From Acidimicrobiia bacterium (GTDB taxonomy: Bacteria > Actinomycetota > Acidimicrobiia > Acidimicrobiales > Poriferisodalaceae), in NCBI GenBank assembly GCA_012960315.1, contig DUBN01000003.1, positions 1 to 45,222 of the forward strand: 45,222 nucleotides of DNA, written 5' to 3'. The stretch's first letter is position 1. Every line of letters begins with the position of its first letter. The notes below the pieces were generated by a model. It was not told the DNA's origin. It searched no databases and saw nothing but the letters and a program-made list of their open reading frames with translations. Both the position numbers and the translations under genes were made by a program. Below are positions 18,512 through 26,323 of the stretch, one piece after another.

Positions 18512-19453
18512 TTAGTTTTGAGGGCTTTCGGAAGGCTCTTCAGGCGAAGTTTCTTTCGCCGGAACGTCATCTATTTGCGCGGCTGGTTCTACTGGAGAAT
18601 CAACAACGGGTGTTGCTTGAGCCGCTTGCTCTGCTGCCATTCGGGCCTCACGAGCGGCCCCTTCGGCGAGCGCTTTTTGGGCTGCCTCTGCCTGTTCCAT
18701 AGATACGCGAGCCTCTTGTTCGGGGCTGCGTTCGCCAGGGGAACTGACAACTACGCCCTTGCTTTGGGCGATGTACCGGCCCTCTCGAACTGCGTCGGCG
18801 ACAACCCGCGTGAGTAGCTCGGTGCTTCGAATTGCATCGTCGTTTCCTGGAATCACGTAGTCAATGAGGTCCGGATCGCTATTGGAGTCTGCCACTGCAA
18901 CGACGGGAAGCTTGAGACGATTCGCTTCTGCCACCGCTATGTGTTCTTTGGGAGTGTCTAGAACGAACACAACCTGGGGGAGCTTTTCCATGTCCCGAAG
19001 ACCATCAAGGTTTCGCTGAAGTTTGGCGAGTTCTCTGCCGAGGAGGAGGGCTTCTTTTTTGGGCATGTTTTCAAAGTCGCCAGCTGCCTGCATCCGCTCG
19101 AATTCGAGCATTTTGTCAACGCGCCCTCTGATTGTTCGAAAGTTGGTCAGCATCCCACCTAACCAGCGTTGGTTTACGTAAGGCATCCCTGATGCTTTGG
19201 CGTATGTTTCGATCGGATCTTGAGCCTGTTTTTTCGTGCCGACGAAAAGCACCGTCCCGCCTTTGGCCACGGTGTCACGAACAAACGTGTACGCGGTCTC
19301 AAGCAGCCCGATTGTCTGCTCAAGGTCGATTATGTAGATACCGTTGCGTTCGCCCCATAGGTAACGATCCATTTTAGGGTTCCAGCGACGAGTCTGGTGA
19401 CCGAAATGGACGCCTGCCTTGAGCAGATCCGACATGGTTACGACAGCAGCCAC
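18512..19453 (-). CDS. rpsB: 30S ribosomal protein S2
   Basis: S2 is assembled late on the 30S subunit and is needed for S1 binding. The 313-residue product contains [19 protein letters not shown] (10-28), the S2 signature, [22 protein letters not shown] and [11 protein letters not shown]. After residue 235 there is an Ala/Glu/Pro-rich acidic tail of about 75 residues, absent in most S2 proteins. The start is GTG 19453 with a GGGGAG site. The upstream gap holds a strong structured leader that may be an S2 autoregulatory element. Confidence 0.97.
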   Translation of the reverse strand: MAAVVTMSDLLKAGVHFGHQTRRWNPKMDRYLWGERNGIYIIDLEQTIGLLETAYTFVRDTVAKGGTVLFVGTKKQAQDPIETYAKASGMPYVNQRWLGGMLTNFRTIRGRVDKMLEFERMQAAGDFENMPKKEALLLGRELAKLQRNLDGLRDMEKLPQVVFVLDTPKEHIAVAEANRLKLPVVAVADSNSDPDLIDYVIPGNDDAIRSTELLTRVVADAVREGRYIAQSKGVVVSSPGERSPEQEARVSMEQAEAAQKALAEGAAREARMAAEQAAQATPVVDSPVEPAAQIDDVPAKETSPEEPSESPQN

Positions 19454-19483
19454 GATTTTCTCCCCCCACGGTTAGTCTGCTGC

Positions 19484-19531
19484 GCCGAGAGCGACACCGT
19501 TGCGAAACGGCGACCGTGAGGTCGTCTCGGC
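19484..19531 (-). promoter_or_regulatory. Structured 5' leader of rpsB
   Basis: The arms GCCGAGA-CGAC and GTCG-C-TCTCGGC pair over 11 bases with one bulge (19484-19495 with 19521-19531). Inside, CCGTT / AACGG (19506-19510 with 19498-19502) can form a hairpin, and ACGG / CCGT is an alternative that uses some of the same bases. The element ends about 30 bases before the rpsB GTG. It may be an S2-controlled leader or a terminator/attenuator after xerC, though no U-run follows. Confidence 0.5.
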
Positions 19532-19599
19532 TGTAAGTCAACTCGGACCCAACCTGAGTCCGCCGCTGAAGTCTAGCGACGCAACTTATAAAGCGGTCT

Positions 19600-20520
19600 T
19601 CAGTTCGCCGTCTGCTTACCGCGGGGGTGATATTTTGTGTGCACTTCTCTTAGTTCTTCTCGACTCACATGGGTATATATTTGGGTTGTGGCTAAGTCAG
19701 CATGACCGAGTACTTCTTGAATCGCTCGAAGATCCGCTCCGCCCTCGAGCAGGTGGGTAGCAAATGTGTGCCGCAGAGCATGTGGTGATCGATCGGTCAA
19801 GCCCTTTGCTCTAAGGAGACCCAGCAATATTCGTCTCACGTTGCTGCGGGTTAATCGGTTGCCTCTGCGATTCACTAATAGCGCAGTTGGGTCTCTTGTA
19901 CCTGAGACGTAGGCCTGATCAAACGCTTGGCTTCCTTCGGGAATCCATAGATTCAGCAGCTGGCGGCTAGGCGCATTTATTGGAACCTTTCGCGGTTTGT
20001 CGCCTTTTCCCAGCACCTCCATAGCCACTCGTTCTGTGTTCAAATTTGTGATGTCCAGCCCGCAAAGTTCCGCGACACGCAGACCCGAACCGTAGAGAAG
20101 TTCGATTGTCAGTCGGTCGCGCAAATCCAGTGGGTTCTTTGGAATTGCAAGGGCAAAGAGCCGGTCAATCTCTCGGTGTTGGAACACTCGAGGCAGTCGA
20201 GCATCTCCTTGCGGAGCACTGATATTGACCGTTGGGTCCGACTTAATATGACCCTCTCCGAGAAGCCATCCAAAGTAACGCCGCAGCGCTGACAGTTTTC
20301 GAGCGATCGTCGCAGGGGCTGACGGCTTCTTCTTGTTGCTCTCGTTCGCTACCCAAGCTCGGACGTCGTTACGTTGAACAGCTAGCGCGTCCGGACAACC
20401 GCGCTCTTCGCTCCAGTTGATGAACCCAGTCAGGTCGCTTTCGTAGGCGGCCTTCGTTGCCGTAGAAGAGGCAGTCAAAAACAGACCGAACTCTTTCACG
20501 CGCCATGTTTCTTCATTCAC
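19600..20520 (-). CDS. xerC: Tyrosine recombinase XerC
   Basis: XerC with XerD resolves chromosome dimers at dif. The 306-residue product has the N-terminal SAM-like DNA-binding domain (1-100) and a catalytic domain with every active residue in place: Arg148 (GSGLRVAEL), Lys172 (GKGDK), His247 and Arg250 (HALRH), His273 (LGH) and Tyr282 (TQIYTHV). It looks like the chromosomal housekeeping enzyme, not a phage integrase, since it sits among core genes at the usual rpsB-proximal position and no att repeats flank it. The start is GTG 20520 with a poor ribosome binding site. A divergent plus-strand island begins 157 bases upstream. Confidence 0.93.
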   Translation of the reverse strand: MNEETWRVKEFGLFLTASSTATKAAYESDLTGFINWSEERGCPDALAVQRNDVRAWVANESNKKKPSAPATIARKLSALRRYFGWLLGEGHIKSDPTVNISAPQGDARLPRVFQHREIDRLFALAIPKNPLDLRDRLTIELLYGSGLRVAELCGLDITNLNTERVAMEVLGKGDKPRKVPINAPSRQLLNLWIPEGSQAFDQAYVSGTRDPTALLVNRRGNRLTRSNVRRILLGLLRAKGLTDRSPHALRHTFATHLLEGGADLRAIQEVLGHADLATTQIYTHVSREELREVHTKYHPRGKQTAN

Positions 20521-20665
20521 ATCTATGAAAGGTACCGATACAAGTGAGCGTCAGCCCACTCTGTAGCGCGCCCATCGCCTTTGCATTGACTTGGAGCGAA
20601 GGGTCAGGGTGAGCAAATCTAAGTCCTGAGTTATAGCCATTAGGGGCAAGAGTGCGCCGTCGGTG

Positions 20666-20671
20666 CATACT
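20666..20671 (+). promoter_or_regulatory. Probable -10 element of leaderless plus-strand microprotein gene
   Basis: CATACT lies exactly six bases before the ATG at 20678, and no Shine-Dalgarno sequence is present in between. A -10 hexamer this close to the start codon is the usual sign of a leaderless mRNA in Actinobacteria. No clear -35 hexamer is visible. Confidence 0.45.
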
Positions 20672-20677
20672 GCGAGC

Positions 20678-20788
20678 ATGGGTTACAACCCGTATCGGAA
20701 GCACAACGTAACAACGGCCGATTACTTGTTCTTGTTTGCGGCCGCTGTGGTCGCCACGACACTGGTCGTTTGGGGACTTTTCGGATAG
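20678..20788 (+). CDS. 36-residue single-pass membrane microprotein
   Basis: This open frame of 36 codons runs from ATG to TAG. The product starts with a polar, basic stretch (MGYNPYRKHNVTTADY) and continues as one hydrophobic helix (about 17-35, Leu/Phe/Ala/Val-rich, ending VVWGLFG). That is a short N-in single-pass topology. The amino acid order is too protein-like for chance, and similar MGYNPYRKH-type small proteins occur in other Actinobacteria (recollection, not checked). The probable leaderless start and the next gene 8 bases downstream with its own AGGA site suggest a two-gene transcript. It is divergent from xerC. Function unknown. Confidence 0.72.
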   Translation: MGYNPYRKHNVTTADYLFLFAAAVVATTLVVWGLFG

Positions 20789-20796
20789 GAACTGAT

Positions 20797-21006
20797 TTGT
20801 TTGATCTGGAACCCGAGGAGGGATTCGAGGTAAGGCGGGTTCAGCCTTATCAGGCGTTGAAGCCTTACGTTTGCCCGGGATGCAACCGCGATCTTCCGCC
20901 AGGACTTGGCCACATGGTTGCTGTTCCTTTAGACGCGCCCGACCTTCGACGCCACTGGCATTACGGCTGCTGGCGCGCGAGGCATCGAAGGCGACCCCGT
21001 GGTTAG
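20797..21006 (+). CDS. Small CxxC / HWHxxCW protein, probably zinc-binding
   Basis: The product is about 69 residues long from TTG 20797, which is chosen because AGGA lies just upstream (TTG 20770 in the same frame overlaps the microprotein gene). It contains YVCPGCNRDLPPGLGHMVAV and then RRHWHYGCWRARHRRRPRG. The two CxxC cysteines plus the His/Cys of HWHYGCW make a plausible four-ligand zinc site. The C-terminus is strongly basic, suggesting nucleic acid binding. The pattern resembles a small actinobacterial family sometimes labelled ATP/GTP-binding protein, although no P-loop is present here. It converges on rplS with 21 bases between. Confidence 0.75.
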   Translation: MFDLEPEEGFEVRRVQPYQALKPYVCPGCNRDLPPGLGHMVAVPLDAPDLRRHWHYGCWRARHRRRPRG

Positions 21007-21027
21007 CTAACAGTGAAAGATGTTGGC

Positions 21028-21372
21028 CTAGTAGCGCTTTTCTTTTACTCGAGCAGATTTACCAATGCGGTCGCGGAGGTAGTAGAGCTTCGACCGCCGT
21101 ACGTCACCAACTGCCGTGCGTTCTATTTTGGCGAGGGTGGGTGCATGTAACGGAAACGTACGTTCCACTCCGACGCCAAAGCTCATTTTCCGGACAGTAA
21201 ATGATTCTCTGATCCCTGAGCCCCGTCGAGCTATGACATACCCCTCAAAGATCTGTGTCCGCTCGCGATTTCCTTCAACAACTCGAACGTGGACTTTAAC
21301 TGTGTCACCAGGGCCGAACTGCGGGTGGTCACTTCTCAGTTGGGTTTGATCGACTACATCAGTGCTGTGCAT
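21028..21372 (-). CDS. rplS: 50S ribosomal protein L19
   Basis: L19 lies at the subunit interface. The 114-residue product has [26 protein letters not shown] (about 19-44), the signature of the family, then [19 protein letters not shown] and a basic end ([20 protein letters not shown]). ATG 21372 has an AGGAG site. It ends the rpsP-khpA-rimM-trmD-rplS group, the standard order, and is separated from trmD by a 121-base gap with a long stem. Confidence 0.97.
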   Translation of the reverse strand: MHSTDVVDQTQLRSDHPQFGPGDTVKVHVRVVEGNRERTQIFEGYVIARRGSGIRESFTVRKMSFGVGVERTFPLHAPTLAKIERTAVGDVRRSKLYYLRDRIGKSARVKEKRY

Positions 21373-21428
21373 GGCGCACTTGCTCCTGGGGTGGGGTTCC
21401 GGATTGGGAACGGCGACTATTCGGGGTA

Positions 21429-21462
21429 GCGACTGGCCCTCAGGAAGGGCTACGTGCGTCGC
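21429..21462 (-). promoter_or_regulatory. Stem-loop in rplS leader
   Basis: An inner stem TGGCCCT / AGGGCTA (one G-U pair, 5-base loop, 21434-21452) is extended by an outer GCGAC / GTCGC pairing (21429-21433 with 21458-21462) with a 5-base bulge. It lies between the trmD stop and the rplS start. It may be a ribosomal-protein leader or an mRNA processing site; there is no U-run. Confidence 0.4.
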
Positions 21463-21493
21463 AGCTAGAACGAATAGTTATGTTACCGGCCTG

Positions 21494-22237
21494 TTACTCC
21501 GAAACGAAGCGGGGATCCACGCTTATATTGAACTCACTGAGCAGCAATGATTCTTCTCGCGAAACACCACGACGTTCAAGCAGGTCAGGCCGAAGTTCGG
21601 CTGTTCGAGCGATAGCCATAGCTCGGCGCCATCGGTGAATCAACGCGTGGTCACCACTTCGGAGGGTCTCGGGCACTTCGAACTCGCGAAACAAAGCCGG
21701 ACGGGTCCACTGCGGATATTCAAGTAAATCGTCTGCGAAGGTTTCATCTGTCACAGAAACCTCGTTACCGAGAACGCCGGGAACAAGTCGCGTTACGGCT
21801 TCTATCACCACCATGGCAGCAAACTCTCCCCCGGCAAGTACCACGTCGCCTACCGAGAGTTCATCGTCAACAAGGTTGGTTCGGATACGGTCATCGACAC
21901 CTTCGTAGCGCCCGCACAGGAGTGAGAAACCGTCCATGGCGGCAAGTTCGGTCGCCTTTTGCTGGTCGAACTGAGGTCCACCCGGATCGAGAAGAAAAAG
22001 TGGGCGCGGAGGCTCGACTGCCTCAACTGCTGCGAAGGCCGGCTCGGGTTTCAATATCATCCCTGCACCTCCTCCAAATGGCTTGTCGTCAACGGTCCGG
22101 TGAGGGTCAGTACTTGCCATTCGAAGATCGTGAACACGCACGTCAATTAGTCCGGAACCGCGGGCCCGACCCAAGACACTGAGTTGGGCCATGTTGTCCA
22201 CTGCTTCGGGGAAAATGGTGAAAACGTCGATGCGCAT
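21494..22237 (-). CDS. trmD: tRNA (guanine(37)-N1)-methyltransferase
   Basis: TrmD methylates G37 next to the anticodon and prevents +1 frameshifts. The 247-residue product has MRIDVFTIFPE at the start and DDKPFGGGAGMILKPEP (about 50-66). The trefoil-knot SAM site reads LLCGRYEGVDDR and SVGDVVLAGGE (about 105-140), followed by EYPQWTRPA. ATG 22237 has a GAGG site inside the end of rimM; the two genes are one base apart. The protein is a homodimer in the cytoplasm. Confidence 0.97.
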   Translation of the reverse strand: MRIDVFTIFPEAVDNMAQLSVLGRARGSGLIDVRVHDLRMASTDPHRTVDDKPFGGGAGMILKPEPAFAAVEAVEPPRPLFLLDPGGPQFDQQKATELAAMDGFSLLCGRYEGVDDRIRTNLVDDELSVGDVVLAGGEFAAMVVIEAVTRLVPGVLGNEVSVTDETFADDLLEYPQWTRPALFREFEVPETLRSGDHALIHRWRRAMAIARTAELRPDLLERRGVSREESLLLSEFNISVDPRFVSE

Positions 22238-22238
22238 T

Positions 22239-22718
22239 TCAAGACCTCAAATCGAACAAACCGTCGGGCACATCAACAAGAACAACGCCGTCGACGAATT
22301 CAACAACGAAGGTGAGGGGAACGAGGTAGCCGCTGTCGAGCTCCAGTAGATCAGAGGCGGGGTTTGCGACCACTGCTTCAACAATCCCGCGTTCAGTTCC
22401 GTCGACTTCTCGGACGGTTGAGCTAATCAATTCGTGAACCCATAACGCATCAGCAACCTTTAGTGCGGGCGCACGTAAGACCCAGCCGCGGAGCTTTTCG
22501 GCCTGGCCACGAGTCTTTATTCCATGGAAGCGAACTAGCCATCGGTCTTGGTGCGGTCTGGACGTCTCGACCACAAGTTCGCGTTCATCGGCACTCAACT
22601 TGCTTCCGGGTTCAAGCCGCTCAACGCGATCGGTGATAAGCCTGACGACCACCTCTCCCTTTGTTCCGTGGGCACGGCCAATGGTCCCAACTTCAAGCAA
22701 GTCGCCAACGTTGGACAT
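22239..22718 (-). CDS. rimM: Ribosome maturation factor RimM
   Basis: RimM binds S19 and helps assemble the 30S head. The 159-residue product has the N-terminal barrel (VGTIGRAHGTKGEVVVRLITD, about 11-31), FHGIKTRGQAEKLRG, and a C-terminal PRC barrel (ALWVHELISSTVREVDG onwards). YLVPLTFVVEFVDGVVLVDVPDGLFDL is the conserved end. It lies between khpA and trmD as usual. Confidence 0.95.
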   Translation of the reverse strand: MSNVGDLLEVGTIGRAHGTKGEVVVRLITDRVERLEPGSKLSADERELVVETSRPHQDRWLVRFHGIKTRGQAEKLRGWVLRAPALKVADALWVHELISSTVREVDGTERGIVEAVVANPASDLLELDSGYLVPLTFVVEFVDGVVLVDVPDGLFDLRS

Positions 22719-22751
22719 TGTTACGCCCGAACCCGAGAACTTTTTTTAAAC

Positions 22752-23006
22752 TCAGTCGCTGAAGTCGACCTCAACATCAACGCCATCCTTGACCGCTGCA
22801 GCGCGCACCAATGTGCGAATCGAGTTTGCCACTCGACCACGCTTTCCAATAACGCGTCCGATATCTTCCGAGCTCACTTTTGCCATCAAACTGATCTTGG
22901 TTTCGGTCTCTTCAATTTCGAGCTCTACCTGATCAGGATGTTCTACTAACTGAGCGATGAGGTAGAGAAGCACCTCTTCTGCTGTAGTTCCTTCTTCATC
23001 GCTCAT
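22752..23006 (-). CDS. khpA: KhpA-like KH-domain RNA-binding protein
   Basis: This is a single-KH protein of 84 residues. KH GxxG loop: IGKRGRVANSIR (GKRG at 54-57). KhpA acts with KhpB as an RNA-binding pair affecting cell size and division in Firmicutes, and its gene sits after rpsP in most Gram-positives, as here. The start overlaps the rpsP stop by four bases, so the two are coupled. An acidic N-terminus precedes the KH fold. Confidence 0.93.
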   Translation of the reverse strand: MSDEEGTTAEEVLLYLIAQLVEHPDQVELEIEETETKISLMAKVSSEDIGRVIGKRGRVANSIRTLVRAAAVKDGVDVEVDFSD

Positions 23007-23509
23007 GTCTGTTCCTCATCATCGACGTTCACCTCTTGCTCGGCCTCATCTTCTGAAGGTTCCTCGGTCGCTTCGACCTCATTGGCTTCAGCCTCGTCCA
23101 CATTGGCTTCAGCCTCGTCCACATTGGCTTGGGGAGTCGATTCCTCGGTTTCGTCGGCAGAGGTATCGTTTTGCACCTCACCTGAACTTGGCTCCGGTTG
23201 TTGTACTACGGGTTTTGCCTTAGGGGCAGGTGGGACAGAAGGAACAAATTCTTCACCCTTGAAATCAGCCCAAGCACCTGAGATCTTGAGGAGCTTTTCA
23301 ACTGCTTCGCTGGGCTGGGCGCCCTGCTGAAGCCAATGAACGGCACGGTCGTTATCAATCTTGACAACAGAAGGGTCAAGGCGAGGCTGGTACGTACCAA
23401 CAATCTCGATAAAACGTCCGTTTCTCGGGGAGCGACTGTCGGCGGCGACAACGCGATAGGTAGGTTGCTTTTTCTTGCCCATGCGCATCAGGCGCAGTCG
23501 TACGGCCAT
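23003..23509 (-). CDS. rpsP: 30S ribosomal protein S16 with acidic tail
   Basis: S16 stabilises the 16S 5' domain. The first 80 residues are ordinary S16: MAVRLRLMRMGKKKQPTYRV, SPRNGRFIEIVGTYQPR and the AVHWLQQGAQPSEAV helix. About 85 further residues form a Pro then Glu/Asp/Ala-rich tail with a tandem ANVDEAE heptapeptide. Such tails occur in actinobacterial S16 proteins but this one is long and very acidic. ATG 23509 has only a weak ribosome binding site. It is the first gene of rpsP-khpA-rimM-trmD-rplS. Confidence 0.96.
   Translation of the reverse strand: MAVRLRLMRMGKKKQPTYRVVAADSRSPRNGRFIEIVGTYQPRLDPSVVKIDNDRAVHWLQQGAQPSEAVEKLLKISGAWADFKGEEFVPSVPPAPKAKPVVQQPEPSSGEVQNDTSADETEESTPQANVDEAEANVDEAEANEVEATEEPSEDEAEQEVNVDDEEQT
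23081..23130 (-). repeat. 21-bp tandem repeat in rpsP tail
   Basis: Two perfect 21-base copies (23081-23101, 23102-23122) and the first 8 bases of a third encode the ANVDEAE repeats of the S16 tail. The copies are identical at DNA level, including silent sites, which points to a recent duplication. Confidence 0.85.
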
Positions 23510-23621
23510 GGTTCTTCAGGTCTCTCCGGGGTCGTCTTGTAAAGTTTTCACCACTCGGCGGTGCCGGCCCTGAGGTCGGTGGAGTGATAAGGGATGGCGT
23601 CATTCAAGCCAGTGAGAAAGC

Positions 23622-23682
23622 CTACCTGGCTGCAGAGCTAACGAGCACGCTGAGCACTAGGTCGTTCTCAACGGCCAGGTAG
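23622..23682 (-). promoter_or_regulatory. Long inverted repeat spanning the ffh stop codon
   Basis: CTACCTGGC (from the last ffh codons, 23674-23682) is exactly complementary to GCCAGGTAG (23622-23630), 43 bases apart. Between them, CGTT/AACG or AACGA/TCGTT can form inner hairpins, and a GTGCTC direct repeat is present. A GCTTTCTC stretch follows on the minus strand. This may be a branched terminator of ffh or an mRNA 3' stabiliser. Confidence 0.45.
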
Positions 23683-25107
23683 CGTCAGATCGAGACCGCC
23701 TATATCGAGTTTCGGTACCTGTTGGGTTTCCTTGGGTTGAACTCGACTGCCTCCTGCTCTCCCGGGACCTTTCTTACCTTTTTTGGGGTTTTTGCTCCTG
23801 GCTTTCCGGGCTTTGGCCTTGGTACCCAGACCAGTCATACCCTTCATCATCTTGCGCATTTCTTTGAACTGCTTCAAAAGATTGCCTACCTGCGATGGCG
23901 TCGTTCCACTTCCATTGGCAATCCGCGCCCGGCGCGAGCCATCAATAATCTCGGGATTAATTCTCTCTTCCGGAGTCATCGAAAGAGCGATCGCTTCAAC
24001 TCGGTCAATTTCGCGTTCATCGATATCTGCGTCTTTGATCTCCTTGGGAACGCCAGGCATCATCGACACAATGTTGGAGAAATCACCCATCCGACGCACT
24101 TGGCGAAGCTGATCAACAAAATCGTCAAGGGTGAAAGTTCCTTCAAGGAGCCTTTGAGCGGCCGCTTCGGCCTCCTCCTGTTCAAATACTTCTTCAGCCT
24201 TTTCGATGAGGGTAAGAACATCGCCCATTCCGAGAATGCGTTCTGCCATCCGCTCAGGGTGGAAGAGGTCGAAGTCATCAAGCTTCTCACCAGTTGAAGC
24301 GAAGGCAATAGGCCTTCCCACTACTTCTTTAACCGAAAGAGCAGCCCCACCACGGGCATCTCCATCAAGTTTGGTGAGGATTATTCCATCGAGTTCGAGA
24401 GTTGCGTGAAACGCCTCAGCCGTGTTCACCGCGTCTTGGCCTGTCATGGCGTCGACTACTAAGAACGTGTAATTAGGATCGATCGCATCCGAAATTGCAG
24501 CAATTTCGTCCATTAAATCTCGATCGATGCTCAAGCGGCCTGCCGTGTCGACGATGAGCACATCGCGTCCTGTGGCTCGGGCCTCTACTAAACCTGCCCG
24601 AGTCGTCTCTACTGGGTCTCCTGGCGAGCTGAAGACAGGCACTTCGATTTGACCCGCCAAGGTTTGTAACTGCTCTACCGCTGCGGGGCGCTGAAGATCA
24701 GCGCCAACAAGAAGGGGGTTTCTGCCCTGTGATTTAAACCAGCGCGCCAGTTTCGCTGACGAAGTCGTCTTGCCTGAACCCTGTAGGCCAGCTATGAGAA
24801 CAACCGTTGGAGATTTTTGGGCGTACGTCAGATGGAGCGATTGTCCGCCCAAAATGACCGTAAGTTCCTCGTTTACGACCTTTACCACTTGTTGCCCAGG
24901 GGTCAGACTCTGGGTGATCCCAGCTTCTAGACATCGGGCCTGGGTGCGGTCGACAAACCGCTTTACAACATTGAAGTGAACGTCGGCTTCAAGAAGTGCT
25001 AACCGAATTTCGCGCATTGCCTCAGCAACGTCGTTCTCGCTCAAACGACCCTTGCCCCGCAGGCGACCAAGAATTCCGTCGAACCGGTCCGAGAGAGATT
25101 CGAACAT
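23668..25107 (-). CDS. ffh: Signal recognition particle protein Ffh
   Basis: Ffh binds signal sequences and 4.5S RNA and docks with FtsY for co-translational membrane targeting. The 479-residue product has the N domain (1-90), the G domain with GLQGSGKTT (107-115), DTAGR (about 187-191) and TKLDGDARGGAA, and a Met-rich M domain (about 310-430: SMMPG, EIIDGSRRARIANGSGT, KQFKEMRKMMKGM). A basic, Gly/Lys-rich C-terminal tail follows. ftsY lies 47 bases upstream, so the two targeting GTPases are probably cotranscribed. Confidence 0.98.
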   Translation of the reverse strand: MFESLSDRFDGILGRLRGKGRLSENDVAEAMREIRLALLEADVHFNVVKRFVDRTQARCLEAGITQSLTPGQQVVKVVNEELTVILGGQSLHLTYAQKSPTVVLIAGLQGSGKTTSSAKLARWFKSQGRNPLLVGADLQRPAAVEQLQTLAGQIEVPVFSSPGDPVETTRAGLVEARATGRDVLIVDTAGRLSIDRDLMDEIAAISDAIDPNYTFLVVDAMTGQDAVNTAEAFHATLELDGIILTKLDGDARGGAALSVKEVVGRPIAFASTGEKLDDFDLFHPERMAERILGMGDVLTLIEKAEEVFEQEEAEAAAQRLLEGTFTLDDFVDQLRQVRRMGDFSNIVSMMPGVPKEIKDADIDEREIDRVEAIALSMTPEERINPEIIDGSRRARIANGSGTTPSQVGNLLKQFKEMRKMMKGMTGLGTKAKARKARSKNPKKGKKGPGRAGGSRVQPKETQQVPKLDIGGLDLTLPGR

Positions 25108-25154
25108 AGTGTTGGTCAGGCTACCTGCATCGGTTCTTGACGCTTCGCAGTTCG

Positions 25155-26276
25155 CTATTCATCGCCGAACAGTGCCTCCACAAATGAACTGGGATCAAAG
25201 TCAATGAGATCCCTTTCGCCCTCGCCAAGCCCTACGAGCTTGACCGGTAAACCGAGCTCTCGTTCGATCGCAAAGACAATTCCGCCCTTCGCTGAGCCGT
25301 CAAGCTTGGTAAGGACTACGCCTGTAACAGCGACTGTGTTGGCAAATTCCCTTGCTTGTGAAAGACCATTTTGACCCGTAGTCGCGTCAATAACCAAAAG
25401 AACCTCTGCCACTTGGCCAGGGTCGCGGTCCGCTACTCGACGAACTTTCGCGAGTTCTTCCATAAGGTTGACTTTGTTGTGAAGACGTCCCGCTGTATCG
25501 GCGAGCACAACGTCCATATCGCGTGATGCTGCTGCCTGCACAGCGTCATATATGACCGAACTCGGGTCCGCTCCTTCACTTCCGCGCACGAAGTCTGCTC
25601 CACAGCGGTCAGCCCAAGTGGCCAATTGTTCAGCGGCCGCAGCTCGGAAAGTATCTCCGGCCGCCATCAAGACGTTAAGACCTTGATCTCCCAAACGCCG
25701 TCCTGTCTTTCCGATTGAGGTGGTCTTGCCGACCCCATTGACCCCAACGAAAAGCCACACCGGTATTTTGCCGTTCTGGGCGATATGCACCAATTGTCGG
25801 TCTGTTGCGAGATCGCTCTTCATTTGGTCTTTGAGCGCTTCGAGAAGTTGAGGTCCTTCAGTAACTTCTGAAGCGCTCAATTTCGCGCGTAACCGGTCCA
25901 CAGTGTCCATGGTCGCGTCGACACCAACGTCCGCAAGAATCAGCAACTCTTCAAGCTTTTCCCACGTTGAAACGTCGATAGATCCGCTGCGTATTCCGGC
26001 AAGTCGTTCGGAGATCAATCCCCGAGCTTTGGTGAGCTTCTCCCGCATAGAAGCAGCGGTCGGCGGAGGTGACACGTCATGGTCGGTTTCTTCTGCCGGT
26101 TCGTCACGAAACCCGCGGTCGTCACGAGAGGATTCTTGGGTAGTTGGTAGAGGTATTTCGGCCTGGTCATCCCTGGTTATCCCGCGGCCTGTGGTCCACA
26201 TGCGATGCACCCAGGGCAGAAGTGCCAAGGCAAGCATGACAATTACGAAGATGACAAAGAGCAGGGTCGCGTTCAC
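25155..26276 (-). CDS. ftsY: Signal recognition particle receptor FtsY
   Basis: FtsY is the membrane-bound SRP receptor GTPase. The 373-residue product starts with a real transmembrane segment (LLFVIFVIVMLALALLPWV, 5-23), as in many Actinobacteria, followed by an acidic linker (about 35-75). The NG domain follows: P-loop GVNGVGKTT (178-186), GDTFRAAA, LADTAGRLHNK, TKLDGSAKGG and the closing GLGEGERDLIDFDPSSFVEALF. It sits between smc and ffh. No start doubt: ATG with short spacing to smc. Confidence 0.98.
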   Translation of the reverse strand: MNATLLFVIFVIVMLALALLPWVHRMWTTGRGITRDDQAEIPLPTTQESSRDDRGFRDEPAEETDHDVSPPPTAASMREKLTKARGLISERLAGIRSGSIDVSTWEKLEELLILADVGVDATMDTVDRLRAKLSASEVTEGPQLLEALKDQMKSDLATDRQLVHIAQNGKIPVWLFVGVNGVGKTTSIGKTGRRLGDQGLNVLMAAGDTFRAAAAEQLATWADRCGADFVRGSEGADPSSVIYDAVQAAASRDMDVVLADTAGRLHNKVNLMEELAKVRRVADRDPGQVAEVLLVIDATTGQNGLSQAREFANTVAVTGVVLTKLDGSAKGGIVFAIERELGLPVKLVGLGEGERDLIDFDPSSFVEALFGDE

Positions 26277-26323
26277 GTCGCTGGGATCTTACAGAGCAAG
26301 CAGGCCGGTGAAGGTCAACTGAT

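Noticed and set aside
19600-20520. XerC as a phage or island integrase
   Set aside because: No att repeats, phage genes or composition shift; position beside rpsB and all catalytic residues fit housekeeping XerC.
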